NCBI GenBank assembly: GCA_009379955.1
Contig: WHST01000049.1
Coordinates: forward strand, 1 to 42,812
DNA length: 42,812 nucleotides
From: Streptosporangiales bacterium
GTDB taxonomy: Bacteria > Actinomycetota > Actinomycetes > Streptosporangiales > WHST01
Direction: 5' to 3'
Shown: piece after piece, positions 34,641 through 42,701 of the stretch
Numbering within the stretch: the first letter of the stretch is position 1
Layout of the letters: each line of letters opens with the position of its first letter
Notes under the pieces: model-generated
What the model saw: the letters and a program-made list of their open reading frames with translations, nothing else
Databases searched by the model: none
What the model was told of the DNA's origin: nothing
Made by a program: the position numbers and the translations under genes

Positions 34641-34659
34641 TCACGTCAACGTGATCAAC
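34633..34659. repeat. 3'-end palindrome, copy 2, over the GNAT stop codon
   Basis: GTTGATCACGT (34636-34646) and ACGTGATCAAC (34649-34659) are exact reverse complements separated by CA, and the GNAT stop TGA lies in the left arm. The first 18 bases (34633-34650) match the bases after the cysM stop at one-base difference. It may be a repeated extragenic palindrome or part of a terminator. Confidence 0.55.
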
Positions 34660-34661
34660 GC

Positions 34662-34695
34662 GGACTTCACCTCGTGCAGGGACGAGGTGAAGTCC
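34662..34695. terminator. Strong stem-loop between convergent GNAT and peptide-ABC genes
   Basis: The arms 34662-34675 and 34682-34695 pair perfectly over 14 bp (GGACTTCACCTCGT) around a six-base loop. Part of the right arm repeats at 34701-34711. It lies 22 bases after the GNAT stop and 22 before the stop of the opposite gene, a good position for a bidirectional terminator. Confidence 0.75.
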
Positions 34696-34717
34696 CGGTC
34701 CACGAGGTGAAGCACCG

Positions 34718-36487
34718 TCATCGGACGACGATGGTGGGCGTGGTGTCGAGGAGCTCACGGGTGTACTCGTGCGCGGGCGTGGCGAACAGCTGCTCGACCC
34801 TGGCGTGCTCGACGATGTGACCGTCCTGCAGCACCGCGACCTCCTGCGCGATGTTGCGTACCAGGGCGATGTCGTGGGTGACGAACAGCAGGGTCAGCCC
34901 CATGTCGTCGCGGAGCTGGGCGAGGAGCTCGACCACCGTCGCCTGGACCGACACGTCGAGCGCGCTGGTCACCTCGTCGCAGATCAGCAGGTCGGGCTCG
35001 GTCACCAGCGCCCTGGCGATCGCGGCGCGCTGCCGCTCGCCGCCGGAGAGCTGGTCCGGGTAGCGGTCGGCGAGCGCGCCGGAGAGACCGACGCGCTCCA
35101 GGTTCTGGCGCGCGACGTCCATCGCCGCGTCGAGCGTCGTGCCGAACAGCACCCGCCGCGGCCGGGCGATCGACTCGCCGATGGTGCGGCGCGGGTTGAG
35201 CGACGCGTAAGGGTTCTGGAAGACGTACGCGACCGACCGCAGCACCTCGGGCGGCCGCCGGGCGACGCCGAACGGCAGCGGCTTGCCGTGCAGCATGATC
35301 TCGCCGGTGGCGTCGTCATGCAGGCCGGCGACGGTCTGGGCGAGGGTGGTCTTGCCCGACCCCGACTCGCCGAGCAGTGCGGTGCACGAGCCCTCGGTCA
35401 CGGTGAGGTCGAGGTCGTGGAGCACCTCGACCTGGCCGTACCTGGCGGTGAGACCGACGATGTGCAGCAGCACCTTCGAGTACCTGCCGCCCCGCGCCGC
35501 CCCCGAGCGGGTCTTGAACGCCGCCGTCACCTGCTCGGTGTGGACGCACCGGACGAGGTGGCCCTCCTCGAACTCCTCGATCGGCGGCAGCGCGACCTCG
35601 CACTCGGCGGTGGCCAGGGTGCACCGGGGCGAGAACCGGCAGCCGTGCGGCCGCTCGGACGGCGTCGGAGCGGTGCCGGGGATGCCGCGGAGCTCGCGCT
35701 TGCCCTCGAGGTCGGGGACGGCCGCCACCAGCCGCGCCGTGTACGGGTGACCTGGGTCGCGGACGATGAGGTCGGTCGTCGCCTGCTCGACGAGGCTGCC
35801 GGCGTAGAGCACCGCGACGTCGTCGGCGACGTCGGCGACGACGGCCAGATCGTGGCTGATGTACAGCGCCGCGCAGCCGTACCGCTCGGCGAGGTCGTGC
35901 ACGGTGTCGAGGACGTGGCCCTGCGTGGTGACGTCGAGACCGGTGGTCGGCTCGTCGAGGACGACCAGCGTGGGCCGGCACGCGAACGCCATCGCGATGC
36001 CGATGCGCTGCTGCTGGCCGCCGGACAGCTGGTGCGGCCAGCGGCGCAGGAAGGCGTCGTCGGTCGGGAGGTCGACCTCCTGGAGCGCCTCCTTGACCCG
36101 GTCGTGCGGCTCGTCCCACCCGTGCACGGTGAGCGCCTCGTACACCTGTCGGCCCACCCGCATGGCGGGGTTCAGCGCCGCGCCGGGATCCTGCGGGACG
36201 TAGCTCACCCGCTTGCCACGCCAGGACCGGAGGTCGCGCGGGGACAGCGCCAGCAGATTGGTGCCGTCGAGCCAGATCTGCCCGCCCGCGATCCGCATGC
36301 CGCGGCGCGCGAGTCCGAGCATCGCCAGGCCGACAGTCGTCTTGCCCGACCCGGACTCGCCGACCAGTCCGAGGATGCGGCCGGTGGCGATCTCGAGGTC
36401 GAGCCCGTCGACGATCGCCGTGCCGTTCGTGGTCTCGACGCGCAGGTCCTTGACGAGGACGCCCTTGGCGCGCGCGTTCGTCATCAT
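34718..36487 (-). CDS. Peptide-type ABC transporter, fused double ATPase
   Basis: A 589-residue protein with two ABC modules, as in DppD-DppF fusions and GsiA. In each half Walker A is GESGSGKTT, the signature is LSGGQQQR or LSGGERQR, and Walker B is VVLDEPTTGLD or LICDEVTSALD. Between them is the oligopeptide-transporter C-terminal region with HGCRFSPRCTLATAEC. The start is ATG at 36487 (a second ATG follows at once), after GAGGAAG; the frame extends upstream into the DppC-type gene. It powers the importer encoded just upstream on the same strand. The substrate may be a peptide, nickel or opine-like molecule. Confidence 0.93.
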   Translation of the reverse strand: MMTNARAKGVLVKDLRVETTNGTAIVDGLDLEIATGRILGLVGESGSGKTTVGLAMLGLARRGMRIAGGQIWLDGTNLLALSPRDLRSWRGKRVSYVPQDPGAALNPAMRVGRQVYEALTVHGWDEPHDRVKEALQEVDLPTDDAFLRRWPHQLSGGQQQRIGIAMAFACRPTLVVLDEPTTGLDVTTQGHVLDTVHDLAERYGCAALYISHDLAVVADVADDVAVLYAGSLVEQATTDLIVRDPGHPYTARLVAAVPDLEGKRELRGIPGTAPTPSERPHGCRFSPRCTLATAECEVALPPIEEFEEGHLVRCVHTEQVTAAFKTRSGAARGGRYSKVLLHIVGLTARYGQVEVLHDLDLTVTEGSCTALLGESGSGKTTLAQTVAGLHDDATGEIMLHGKPLPFGVARRPPEVLRSVAYVFQNPYASLNPRRTIGESIARPRRVLFGTTLDAAMDVARQNLERVGLSGALADRYPDQLSGGERQRAAIARALVTEPDLLICDEVTSALDVSVQATVVELLAQLRDDMGLTLLFVTHDIALVRNIAQEVAVLQDGHIVEHARVEQLFATPAHEYTRELLDTTPTIVVR

Positions 36488-36515
36488 GCGCGCCCGCTTC
36501 CTCGCTCGTGCGCTT

Positions 36516-37412
36516 TCATCCTTCGACCTCTCTGTCGAGGCCCGCCGACGCCTGGGCGATCCCGTCACTGATCAGGTTGGTGCCCACCGCGATGAGGCCG
36601 ATCGCGGCCACGGGAAGCAGGACGGCCCACGGCTGCACGACGAGTCCGATCCGGTTCTCGTTGATCATCAGCCCCCAGTCGGCCGCCGGCGGCTGCAGTC
36701 CGAGCCCGAGGAATCCCAGGCCCGCGACGAGACCGATCGAGTACGTGAACCGCAGGCCGGTCTCGACCATCAGCGGCCCGGTGACGTTGGGCAGCAGGTC
36801 GCCGACCCGTACCGGCCAGCGACGCAGGCCGATGGCCTCGGCGGCGCGGACGTAGTCGCGTCCGGCGACACCGAGCACCGCCGACCTGATGATCCGGGCG
36901 GTGCGGGGGGCGTGCGACAGGCCGACCGTGACGACGATGACCCACGGCTGCGGCCCCCAGACGCTGAGGAACAGCAGCGCGAGCACGATCTGCGGGAAGG
37001 CCAGCACGATGTCGCTGAACCGCATCAGCAGCTCGTCGATCCAGCTGCGCGTGTAGCCGGCCACGAGAGCGACGACGACGCCGACGCCCACGCCCAGCAC
37101 GGTCGCCAGCACCGCGAACAGCAGCACGGACCGCCCGCCGCCGAGGAAGCGGCTCAGCACGTCCCGGCCGAGGTTGTCGGTGCCGAGGACGGCGTCCGCC
37201 GTGTGCGCGAAGAAGGGTTGGCCCACGAACTCCGTCGTCGAGTACGGCGCGACGAGCGGACCCGCGATCGCGAGCAGCACGACCGCGCCGGTGAACACGA
37301 GCCCCACCTTCGTGCGGTGGTAGCGCAGCGACTGGCGCAGCAGTCCCTTGCCCTTGCCGGACGCCGTCACCGCCGGGCTGTCCGGCTGGACCTCCGTCAC
37401 TCCTGCGCTCAT
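36516..37412 (-). CDS. Peptide-type ABC transporter permease, DppC type
   Basis: A 298-residue permease with an extended cytoplasmic N-terminus and about six spans. GTDNLGRDVLSRFLGG in the periplasmic loop and RAAEAIGLRRWPVRVGDLLPN, the EAA loop, are typical of the DppC/OppC family. The ATG at 37412 overlaps the DppB stop as ATGA, after GAGGACGG. The open frame extends upstream well past this point only as overlap of dppB. Confidence 0.93.
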   Translation of the reverse strand: MSAGVTEVQPDSPAVTASGKGKGLLRQSLRYHRTKVGLVFTGAVVLLAIAGPLVAPYSTTEFVGQPFFAHTADAVLGTDNLGRDVLSRFLGGGRSVLLFAVLATVLGVGVGVVVALVAGYTRSWIDELLMRFSDIVLAFPQIVLALLFLSVWGPQPWVIVVTVGLSHAPRTARIIRSAVLGVAGRDYVRAAEAIGLRRWPVRVGDLLPNVTGPLMVETGLRFTYSIGLVAGLGFLGLGLQPPAADWGLMINENRIGLVVQPWAVLLPVAAIGLIAVGTNLISDGIAQASAGLDREVEG

Positions 37413-38359
37413 CTCGCCGTCCTCAGCCTCGGGTTCGACAGGATGCTCACGACGTCGGCAAGGAGGTTGCACAGCACGTAGACGAACGCGATGAGCATCA
37501 CCAGTGCCTGCAGCGTCGGCAGGTCCCTGTTGGTCACGGCGTCGACGAGGCCCTGCCCGATCCCCGGGAAGCGGAAGAGGTACTCGACGATGACCACGCC
37601 ACCAGCGAGCCAGGCGAGCTGCAGGGCGATGACCTGGGCGACGGGTCCGATGGCGTTGGGCAACGCGTGGCGCACGAGCACGACGCGCTCGGGTAGTCCC
37701 TTCAGCCGCGCCTGCTGGACGAACTCGCTGTCGAGCACCTCGAGCATCGTCGCCCGCATCATCCGGGTGATGTACGGCGACACCGCCAGCACGAGCGTGA
37801 GCGTGGGCAGGACGAGCACGGCACTCTGGGCGAACAGCGACCTGTTCTCGTCGACCAGGGCGACGGCGGGGAACCAGTGCAGCACCGTGGTCGAGAAGAA
37901 CAGGATCAGCAGGATGCCGATCACGAACTCGGGAAGGGCGGCGAGCACGAGCGTGCCGGTCGACACGACGTTGTCGACCGCGCGTCCCCTGCGCAGCGCG
38001 CTCCAGGTGCCGGCGATGATCGACAGGGGAGTCGCGATGACCGCGGAGCACAGCAGCAGGACGGCGGAGTTGGCCGTGCGCTGGCCGACGAGCTCGGCGA
38101 CCGGCTGGCCGTTCGCCAGCGAGTCGCCGAGGCTGCCGGTGAACAGGTCGCCGAGCCAGCTCAGGTAGCGCTGGTACCCGGGCTGGTCGAGGTGGAGCTG
38201 CTCACGGAGCACGGCGAGCCGGTCCGGGCTCGCCGTCCGCCCCAGGATCGCCTGTGCGGCGTCGCCGGGCAGCAGGAGACTCGCGCCGAACACCAGCAAC
38301 GACACGACGAAGAGCACGAGGAGGCCGACCAGCAGGCGGCGCGCGATGAGTCGCAACAT
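37409..38359 (-). CDS. Peptide-type ABC transporter permease, DppB type
   Basis: A 316-residue permease. The N-terminal span LLVGLLVLFVVSLLVFGASL, then LPGDAAQAILG and the large periplasmic loop with LHLDQPGYQRYLSWLGDLFTG, are typical of DppB/OppB. The EAA loop is QQARLKGLPERVVLVRHALPN in outline. It starts 15 bases after the binding-protein stop and overlaps dppC. Confidence 0.94.
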   Translation of the reverse strand: MLRLIARRLLVGLLVLFVVSLLVFGASLLLPGDAAQAILGRTASPDRLAVLREQLHLDQPGYQRYLSWLGDLFTGSLGDSLANGQPVAELVGQRTANSAVLLLCSAVIATPLSIIAGTWSALRRGRAVDNVVSTGTLVLAALPEFVIGILLILFFSTTVLHWFPAVALVDENRSLFAQSAVLVLPTLTLVLAVSPYITRMMRATMLEVLDSEFVQQARLKGLPERVVLVRHALPNAIGPVAQVIALQLAWLAGGVVIVEYLFRFPGIGQGLVDAVTNRDLPTLQALVMLIAFVYVLCNLLADVVSILSNPRLRTAR

Positions 38360-38374
38360 GTCGTCAGCTCACCC

Positions 38375-39952
38375 TCACACGAACCAGACTTCGCGGAACC
38401 GGTACGCGTCGAGCGGGAAGATCCCCTTCTCCGACGGCTTGAGTCCGGTGATCCGGCGCGAGTACGCGTCGACGAGGTCGAGGAAGCCCCAGACGATGTA
38501 ACCGCCCCGCTCGTACTCGATCTCCTGTGCCTGCTCGAGCAGCCGGCTGCGCTTGTCGTCGTCGACCGTCTGCTTCGCCTTGCCGACGAGGTCGAGGTAG
38601 GTGGGGTCGACCCAGTGGCACTCGTTGAACGGCGACGACGGCTGCGAGCCGAGCGCCGACTGCACGAGGTACGGCCAGGTGCCCCAGAAGTCCTGCGCGA
38701 AGTGCCACTTGAGGTAGTCGTCGCCGTAGAACACGCCGGTGTCGACCCGGTTGAGCTTGATGCCGATGCCGGCGGACCTGGCCTGCTGCTGCATCACCTG
38801 GGCCGCTTCGACGATGCCCTGCGACACCGGCGAGGTGACGAGCTCGATCTGGAGGTTCTCGTGGCCCGCCGCCTTGAGCAGCGACTTCGCCTCGTCCGGG
38901 TCGTACGTGCGCTGCGGCAGGTCGGCGGCGTAGCTGTCGTCGAACGGCGAGTACATGTCGTTGGCGATCCGGCCGTGACCGGACAGCACCTGGTTGACCA
39001 TCTCCTCGCGGTCGATGCTGAGGCGCAGCGCCTGCCGCACCCGCACGTCGCGCAGCGGCTCGACGTCGACCCGCATCGTGAACGGGTTCCAGTTGCCGGT
39101 GCGCGACTTCAGCACCCGCAGCGTGGGGTCGGCCTCGATCACGCGTACCTCGGCGTATGGCAGCGACTCGATCGCCTCGACCTGCCCGGCGAGCAGCGCG
39201 TTGGTGCGCGCGGAGTCGTCGGTGAAGTTGATGATGCGCAGCTCGTCGACGTACGGCTGTCCCTCCCGCCAGTAGTCGCTGAAGCGCGCGAACGTGCTCT
39301 CCTGGCCCGGGGTGAAGTTGACGAACGTGAACGGCCCGGTGCCGATCGGCTTCTTCGGGTCGTAGCCCTCGGGCACGATGCCGATGCGGTAGTCGGCGAA
39401 CACGTCGTGGATCGAGACATCGGGGGCCTTCAGCTTGATGCGCAGCGTGCGGTCGTCGATCTTGCTGAACCCGTCGCGGTCGACCGACGACAGCAGGTTG
39501 GCCGCGGCCTGCGGCTTCTTCGGGTCGGTCACCCGGCGGTAGGTGTAGATGACGTCCTCGGGACGTACCGGCTTGCCATTGTGGAACAGGATGCCGTCAC
39601 GGATGCGGATGACCCACGACAGGCCGTCCTTCGACACCTCGACCGACTCGGCGACGCATGACTCGAGCGTGTAGTCGCGCTTGCGGTAGAGGAGCGGCTC
39701 GTAGAGGTTGAGCCCGCGGCAGATGTCCGGGTGCGTGATCGGATTGTGCACGTCGAGGCTGTCGCTCGAACCACCACCGGCGGTGCCGACCCGCAGGACG
39801 CCGCCCCGCCGAGGTGGCCCGGTCGGGTTGCCCCGGGCCGCGGGCGGCTGCGTACCGCACGAAGTCAACAGCGGGACAGCGGACAGTCCGAGGACTCCGG
39901 CCGCTGCTCCCCTGAGCACCGCCCGCCTGCTTGGTTGGCTCGCGGGCGTCAC
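38375..39952 (-). CDS. Peptide-type substrate-binding lipoprotein, family 5
   Basis: A 525-residue extracellular solute-binding protein of the DppA/OppA/NikA group. The signal has a twin-arginine run (PSRRAVLRG) and a lipobox LLTSC with Cys32, so it is likely Tat-exported and anchored. NPITHPDICRGLNLYEPLLYRK and the DGLSWVIRIRDGILFHNG segment (outline) are typical family-5 landmarks. Translation starts at GTG 39952, seven bases after AAGGAG; an ATG lies out of frame nearby. It is first in the operon and divergent from padR, with 223 bases between. The bound ligand is unknown. Confidence 0.93.
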   Translation of the reverse strand: MTPASQPSRRAVLRGAAAGVLGLSAVPLLTSCGTQPPAARGNPTGPPRRGGVLRVGTAGGGSSDSLDVHNPITHPDICRGLNLYEPLLYRKRDYTLESCVAESVEVSKDGLSWVIRIRDGILFHNGKPVRPEDVIYTYRRVTDPKKPQAAANLLSSVDRDGFSKIDDRTLRIKLKAPDVSIHDVFADYRIGIVPEGYDPKKPIGTGPFTFVNFTPGQESTFARFSDYWREGQPYVDELRIINFTDDSARTNALLAGQVEAIESLPYAEVRVIEADPTLRVLKSRTGNWNPFTMRVDVEPLRDVRVRQALRLSIDREEMVNQVLSGHGRIANDMYSPFDDSYAADLPQRTYDPDEAKSLLKAAGHENLQIELVTSPVSQGIVEAAQVMQQQARSAGIGIKLNRVDTGVFYGDDYLKWHFAQDFWGTWPYLVQSALGSQPSSPFNECHWVDPTYLDLVGKAKQTVDDDKRSRLLEQAQEIEYERGGYIVWGFLDLVDAYSRRITGLKPSEKGIFPLDAYRFREVWFV

Positions 39953-40175
39953 ACCATGCTCCTTCCACCCCCGAGCACGGCCCAGCCGTTCTCCCCCCGG
40001 CGTGGTGACCGCGCCCTAGTCAACGGAGATCACGGCCTGCACGTCAAGTCATGATCACGTTCCGCAGTGGTGCGTCGCGGCAGAATACCAGTGCGGTCGC
40101 CGGCGTACCCGCCAAGCGTCGCGACGCATCCCACGCACCGATCGCACGGTCGAAGCGGCGTGCGAGGATTCCGAC

Positions 40176-40760
40176 ATGTCGGCGACACGACTGCTGGTGC
40201 TGGGCGTCGTCCGCGTGCGCGGCGAGGCACACGGCTACCAGGTACGCCGCGACCTGCGCAGCTGGGCCGCGGACAGCTGGGCCAACGTCCAGCCGGGATC
40301 GGTGTACCACGCACTGAAGAAGCTCGCCCGCGACGGGCTGCTGACCGACGCGGGCACCGCGGAGCCGGCGGCCGGTCCCGAGCGGGCCGTCTACCGGATC
40401 ACGCCGGACGGCGAGACCGAGTTCTTCGCGCTGCTCGCCGAGGCCCTCAGCCGCCCGGACCGCGGCGTCGACGGCCTCAGCGCCGGGGTCACCTTCCTCA
40501 CCACCCTCCCCCGCGCCGACGCGGTCGCCCTGCTCAACCACCGCCTCGTGGCGCTCGAAGGCGACCTGGCGAGTGCGAAGCACATGGTCGACACGTGGTC
40601 CACCATGGGCAAGCCGGAGCACGTCACCGAGCTGGCCCGACTCTGGAGCATCGCCGGCGAGGGCGACATCCGCTGGACCAGGGATCTCGTCGCCCGCCTC
40701 GAGGACGGTGCGTACGTGATGGCGGACGACGGCGCCGGATTCGGCCACCCGCCGACCTGA
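40176..40760 (+). CDS. PadR-family transcriptional regulator
   Basis: A 194-residue winged-helix repressor. The N-terminal domain (about 1-85) has LLVLGVVRVRGEAHGYQVRRDL, VQPGSVYHALKKLARDGLL and the wing VYRITPDGE, all typical of PadR. The C-terminal half is helical (dimerisation, Vir-like). The ATG has GAGG at eight bases and also a GAGGAT hexamer. It probably represses the DrrAB-type exporter directly downstream by binding the paired TTGGTCAAACTTGACTAG sites (40762-40836). Inducing ligands of such regulators are often the exported drug or phenolic. Confidence 0.93.
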   Translation: MSATRLLVLGVVRVRGEAHGYQVRRDLRSWAADSWANVQPGSVYHALKKLARDGLLTDAGTAEPAAGPERAVYRITPDGETEFFALLAEALSRPDRGVDGLSAGVTFLTTLPRADAVALLNHRLVALEGDLASAKHMVDTWSTMGKPEHVTELARLWSIAGEGDIRWTRDLVARLEDGAYVMADDGAGFGHPPT

Positions 40761-40761
40761 G

Positions 40762-40836
40762 CTCCGTTGGTCAAACTTGACTAGCACCAGATGGGCATGT
40801 CACGCTCACCCAGCTAGTCAAACTTGACCAACGGAG
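40762..40836. promoter_or_regulatory. Paired PadR-type operator upstream of the exporter genes
   Basis: Two 24-base arms, 40762-40785 and 40813-40836, are inverted copies with 22 of 24 matches and 27 bases between. Each holds GTCAA-AC-TTGAC, itself a 5-bp dyad. The left arm starts just after the padR stop and the right arm overlaps the ribosome-binding site (CGGAGGG) of the ATPase gene. On an mRNA read through from padR the arms could fold and hide that site. A half-similar TAGTCAACGGAG lies at 40017-40028 upstream of padR. Confidence 0.75.
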
Positions 40837-40843
40837 GGTCTCC

Positions 40844-41806
40844 GTGATCCACGCCCGGGCTCTCGCCCGCTCCTTCACCTCGCGGCGCCGCACCGTCGAG
40901 GCCGTCCGCGGCGTCGACCTCGACGTCGACACGGGCGAGCTCGTCGGCTTCCTCGGCCCGAACGGCGCCGGCAAGACGACCACGCTGCGCCTGCTGACCA
41001 CCGTGCTCAGCCCCACGGCGGGCACCGCGACCGTCGCCGGCCACGATCTCGTCCGCGACCCGGCAAGCGTGCGGCGGTCGATCGGCTACATCGCCCAGGG
41101 CAACGGCTGCGGTCTCGACCAGCGGGTCGACCACGAGCTCGTCCTCCAGGGCGAGCTCCACGGCCTGTCGCGGCACGAGGCCAGCCGGCACACCGCCGAG
41201 CTCCTCGCGCGGTTCGACCTGACCGAGGCGGCCGGTCGCGTCGCCGGCACCCTGTCCGGCGGGCAGCGACGTCGCGTGGACATCGCGATGGGCGTGCTGC
41301 ACCGCCCTCCCCTGGTCTTCCTCGACGAGCCGTCTGCGGGTCTCGACCCGCAGAGCAGGGGCAACCTGTGGGCGCACGTACGCGACCTGCGCGACACGTA
41401 CGGCACGACGGTGTTCCTCACCACCCACTACCTCGAGGAGGCCGACGAGCTGTGCGACCGGATCTTCGTGATCGACGACGGGCGGATCGTGGCGACGGGC
41501 ACGCCGAACGAGCTGAAGGCGGGTGTCTCAGGCGACCTGGTGAGCGTCGACGTCGACCGGCCCGACCTCGCCGTCGCAGTCGCCGCGGCACTGCCAGGGA
41601 CCACCGACGTCGAGCCCGCCGGGCAGCGCGTGACGTTCCGCGTGCCACGGGGCGACACCGCCCTCCCGCTCCTCCTGCGCGACCTCAACCGCGCCGGCGT
41701 CACGGTCTCGTCGGTCCAGACGCATCGGCCGACGCTCGACGACGTCTTCCTCACCCTGACCGGCCGCAGCCTGCGCGAACCCGACGGCGCGGCGGCCGCA
41801 GCCTAG
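40844..41806 (+). CDS. DrrA-type ABC exporter ATPase
   Basis: A 320-residue ATP-binding protein of the daunorubicin-resistance (DrrA) family. Walker A is GPNGAGKTT (38-46), the signature LSGGQRRRVD, Walker B LVFLDEPSAGLD, and the H-loop TTHYLEEAD. The C-terminal ~90 residues (DUF4162-like) follow. It starts with GTG after GGAGGG, inside the right operator arm. The permease begins 11 bases after the stop. It probably drives efflux of a hydrophobic drug-like compound. Confidence 0.94.
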   Translation: MIHARALARSFTSRRRTVEAVRGVDLDVDTGELVGFLGPNGAGKTTTLRLLTTVLSPTAGTATVAGHDLVRDPASVRRSIGYIAQGNGCGLDQRVDHELVLQGELHGLSRHEASRHTAELLARFDLTEAAGRVAGTLSGGQRRRVDIAMGVLHRPPLVFLDEPSAGLDPQSRGNLWAHVRDLRDTYGTTVFLTTHYLEEADELCDRIFVIDDGRIVATGTPNELKAGVSGDLVSVDVDRPDLAVAVAAALPGTTDVEPAGQRVTFRVPRGDTALPLLLRDLNRAGVTVSSVQTHRPTLDDVFLTLTGRSLREPDGAAAAA

Positions 41807-41816
41807 AGAGGTCACC

Positions 41817-42569
41817 GTGACCGCACTCCGCCACACCCGGCTCATCTTCGTCCGCTCGATCCGCCCGACCCTGCGCAGCCCTTCGACCCTGCTGTTCGGC
41901 GTCGCCCAACCGGTGCTCTACCTCGCCCTCTTCGGACCACTGCTCGCCGACGTCGGCGGACCGGGCGGCGCGACCTCCTGGCAGTGGTTCGTCCCCGGCC
42001 TGCTGGTCCAGCTCGTCCTCTTCACCACCGCGTACGCCGGCTTCTCGCTCATCCCCGACCAGCGGTCAGGCGCCCAGGAACGGCTCCGGGCGACGCCCGT
42101 GAGCCGCCTCGCCCTCCTGCTCGGCCGCGTGCTGTCGAACGTGGTCATGCTCGTGGCGCAGGCGGTTCTCCTCGTCCTCCCGGCACTGGCCTTCGGATTC
42201 CGCGTGCCGCTCGCTGCGGCCCTGCTAGGCCTGCTGCTCTTGGCGGCGCTGGGCGTCGCGATCGGCGCGGCGTCGTACGCCCTGGCGACACACCTGCGCA
42301 ACGAGTACGAGTTCGCGCCCGCACTCGGCTCGACGGTCGTACCGCTGATGCTGCTCTCGGGGATCCTGCTGCCGATGGACGCCGGCCCGCGCTGGCTCTA
42401 CGTCGTCTCGCGGTTCAACCCGCTGAGTCACGTCGTCGACGCCGAGCGCGCGCTGACGCTCGGCCGGTACGGCGCGGGCGCCGTGATGGTGGGGGCGCTC
42501 GTCACCGCAGGCCTCGTCGTCGTCTGCACGGCATGGGGCGTCCGAGCCTTCCGCCGCTCCCCGGCCTAG
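41817..42569 (+). CDS. DrrB-type ABC exporter permease
   Basis: A 250-residue ABC-2 membrane protein with about six spans. VAQPVLYLALFGPLL, PGLLVQLVLFTTAYAG, RLRATPVSRLALLLGRVLSN and PLMLLSGILLPMDAGP (the last the conserved ABC-2 region) are typical. GTG follows GAGAGG. It forms the exporter with the ATPase upstream. Its end is 9 bases from the stop of the convergent HNH fragment. Confidence 0.93.
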   Translation: MTALRHTRLIFVRSIRPTLRSPSTLLFGVAQPVLYLALFGPLLADVGGPGGATSWQWFVPGLLVQLVLFTTAYAGFSLIPDQRSGAQERLRATPVSRLALLLGRVLSNVVMLVAQAVLLVLPALAFGFRVPLAAALLGLLLLAALGVAIGAASYALATHLRNEYEFAPALGSTVVPLMLLSGILLPMDAGPRWLYVVSRFNPLSHVVDAERALTLGRYGAGAVMVGALVTAGLVVVCTAWGVRAFRRSPA

Positions 42570-42578
42570 GGTCCTGCC

Positions 42579-42701
42579 TCAGGTGTCGCCATAATCGTGG
42601 GGTTGTTGGGTGTAGTGCCGTCCAGCGGGTGTGGTCCAGGTGACGGTGCCGTCGGGGTGGGCTTTCAGGGACCAGCCGGTGTTCTCGTCCTTGAGCCGGT
42701 G
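42579..42701 (-). pseudogene. C-terminal exon of a DUF222/HNH endonuclease, split by a group II intron
   Basis: Forty codons and a stop on the minus strand give HRLKDENTGWSL, then DGTVTWTTPAGRHYTQQP. This is the usual end of actinobacterial DUF222 (13E12-type) HNH endonucleases, in which HHRLK or similar belongs to the HNH motif and GW...TWTTPAGR follows. The reading frame stays open into the intron but the intron sequence begins at about 42702. The upstream exon would be beyond the window. The gene may still be functional if the intron splices; otherwise it is broken. It is convergent with the DrrB gene. Confidence 0.75.

Noticed and set aside
40762-40836. Intrinsic terminator of padR
   Set aside because: The arms could form a hairpin, but the loop is 27 bases, no T-run follows, and each arm contains its own operator-like dyad. 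A regulatory site is the better reading, though some attenuation is possible.
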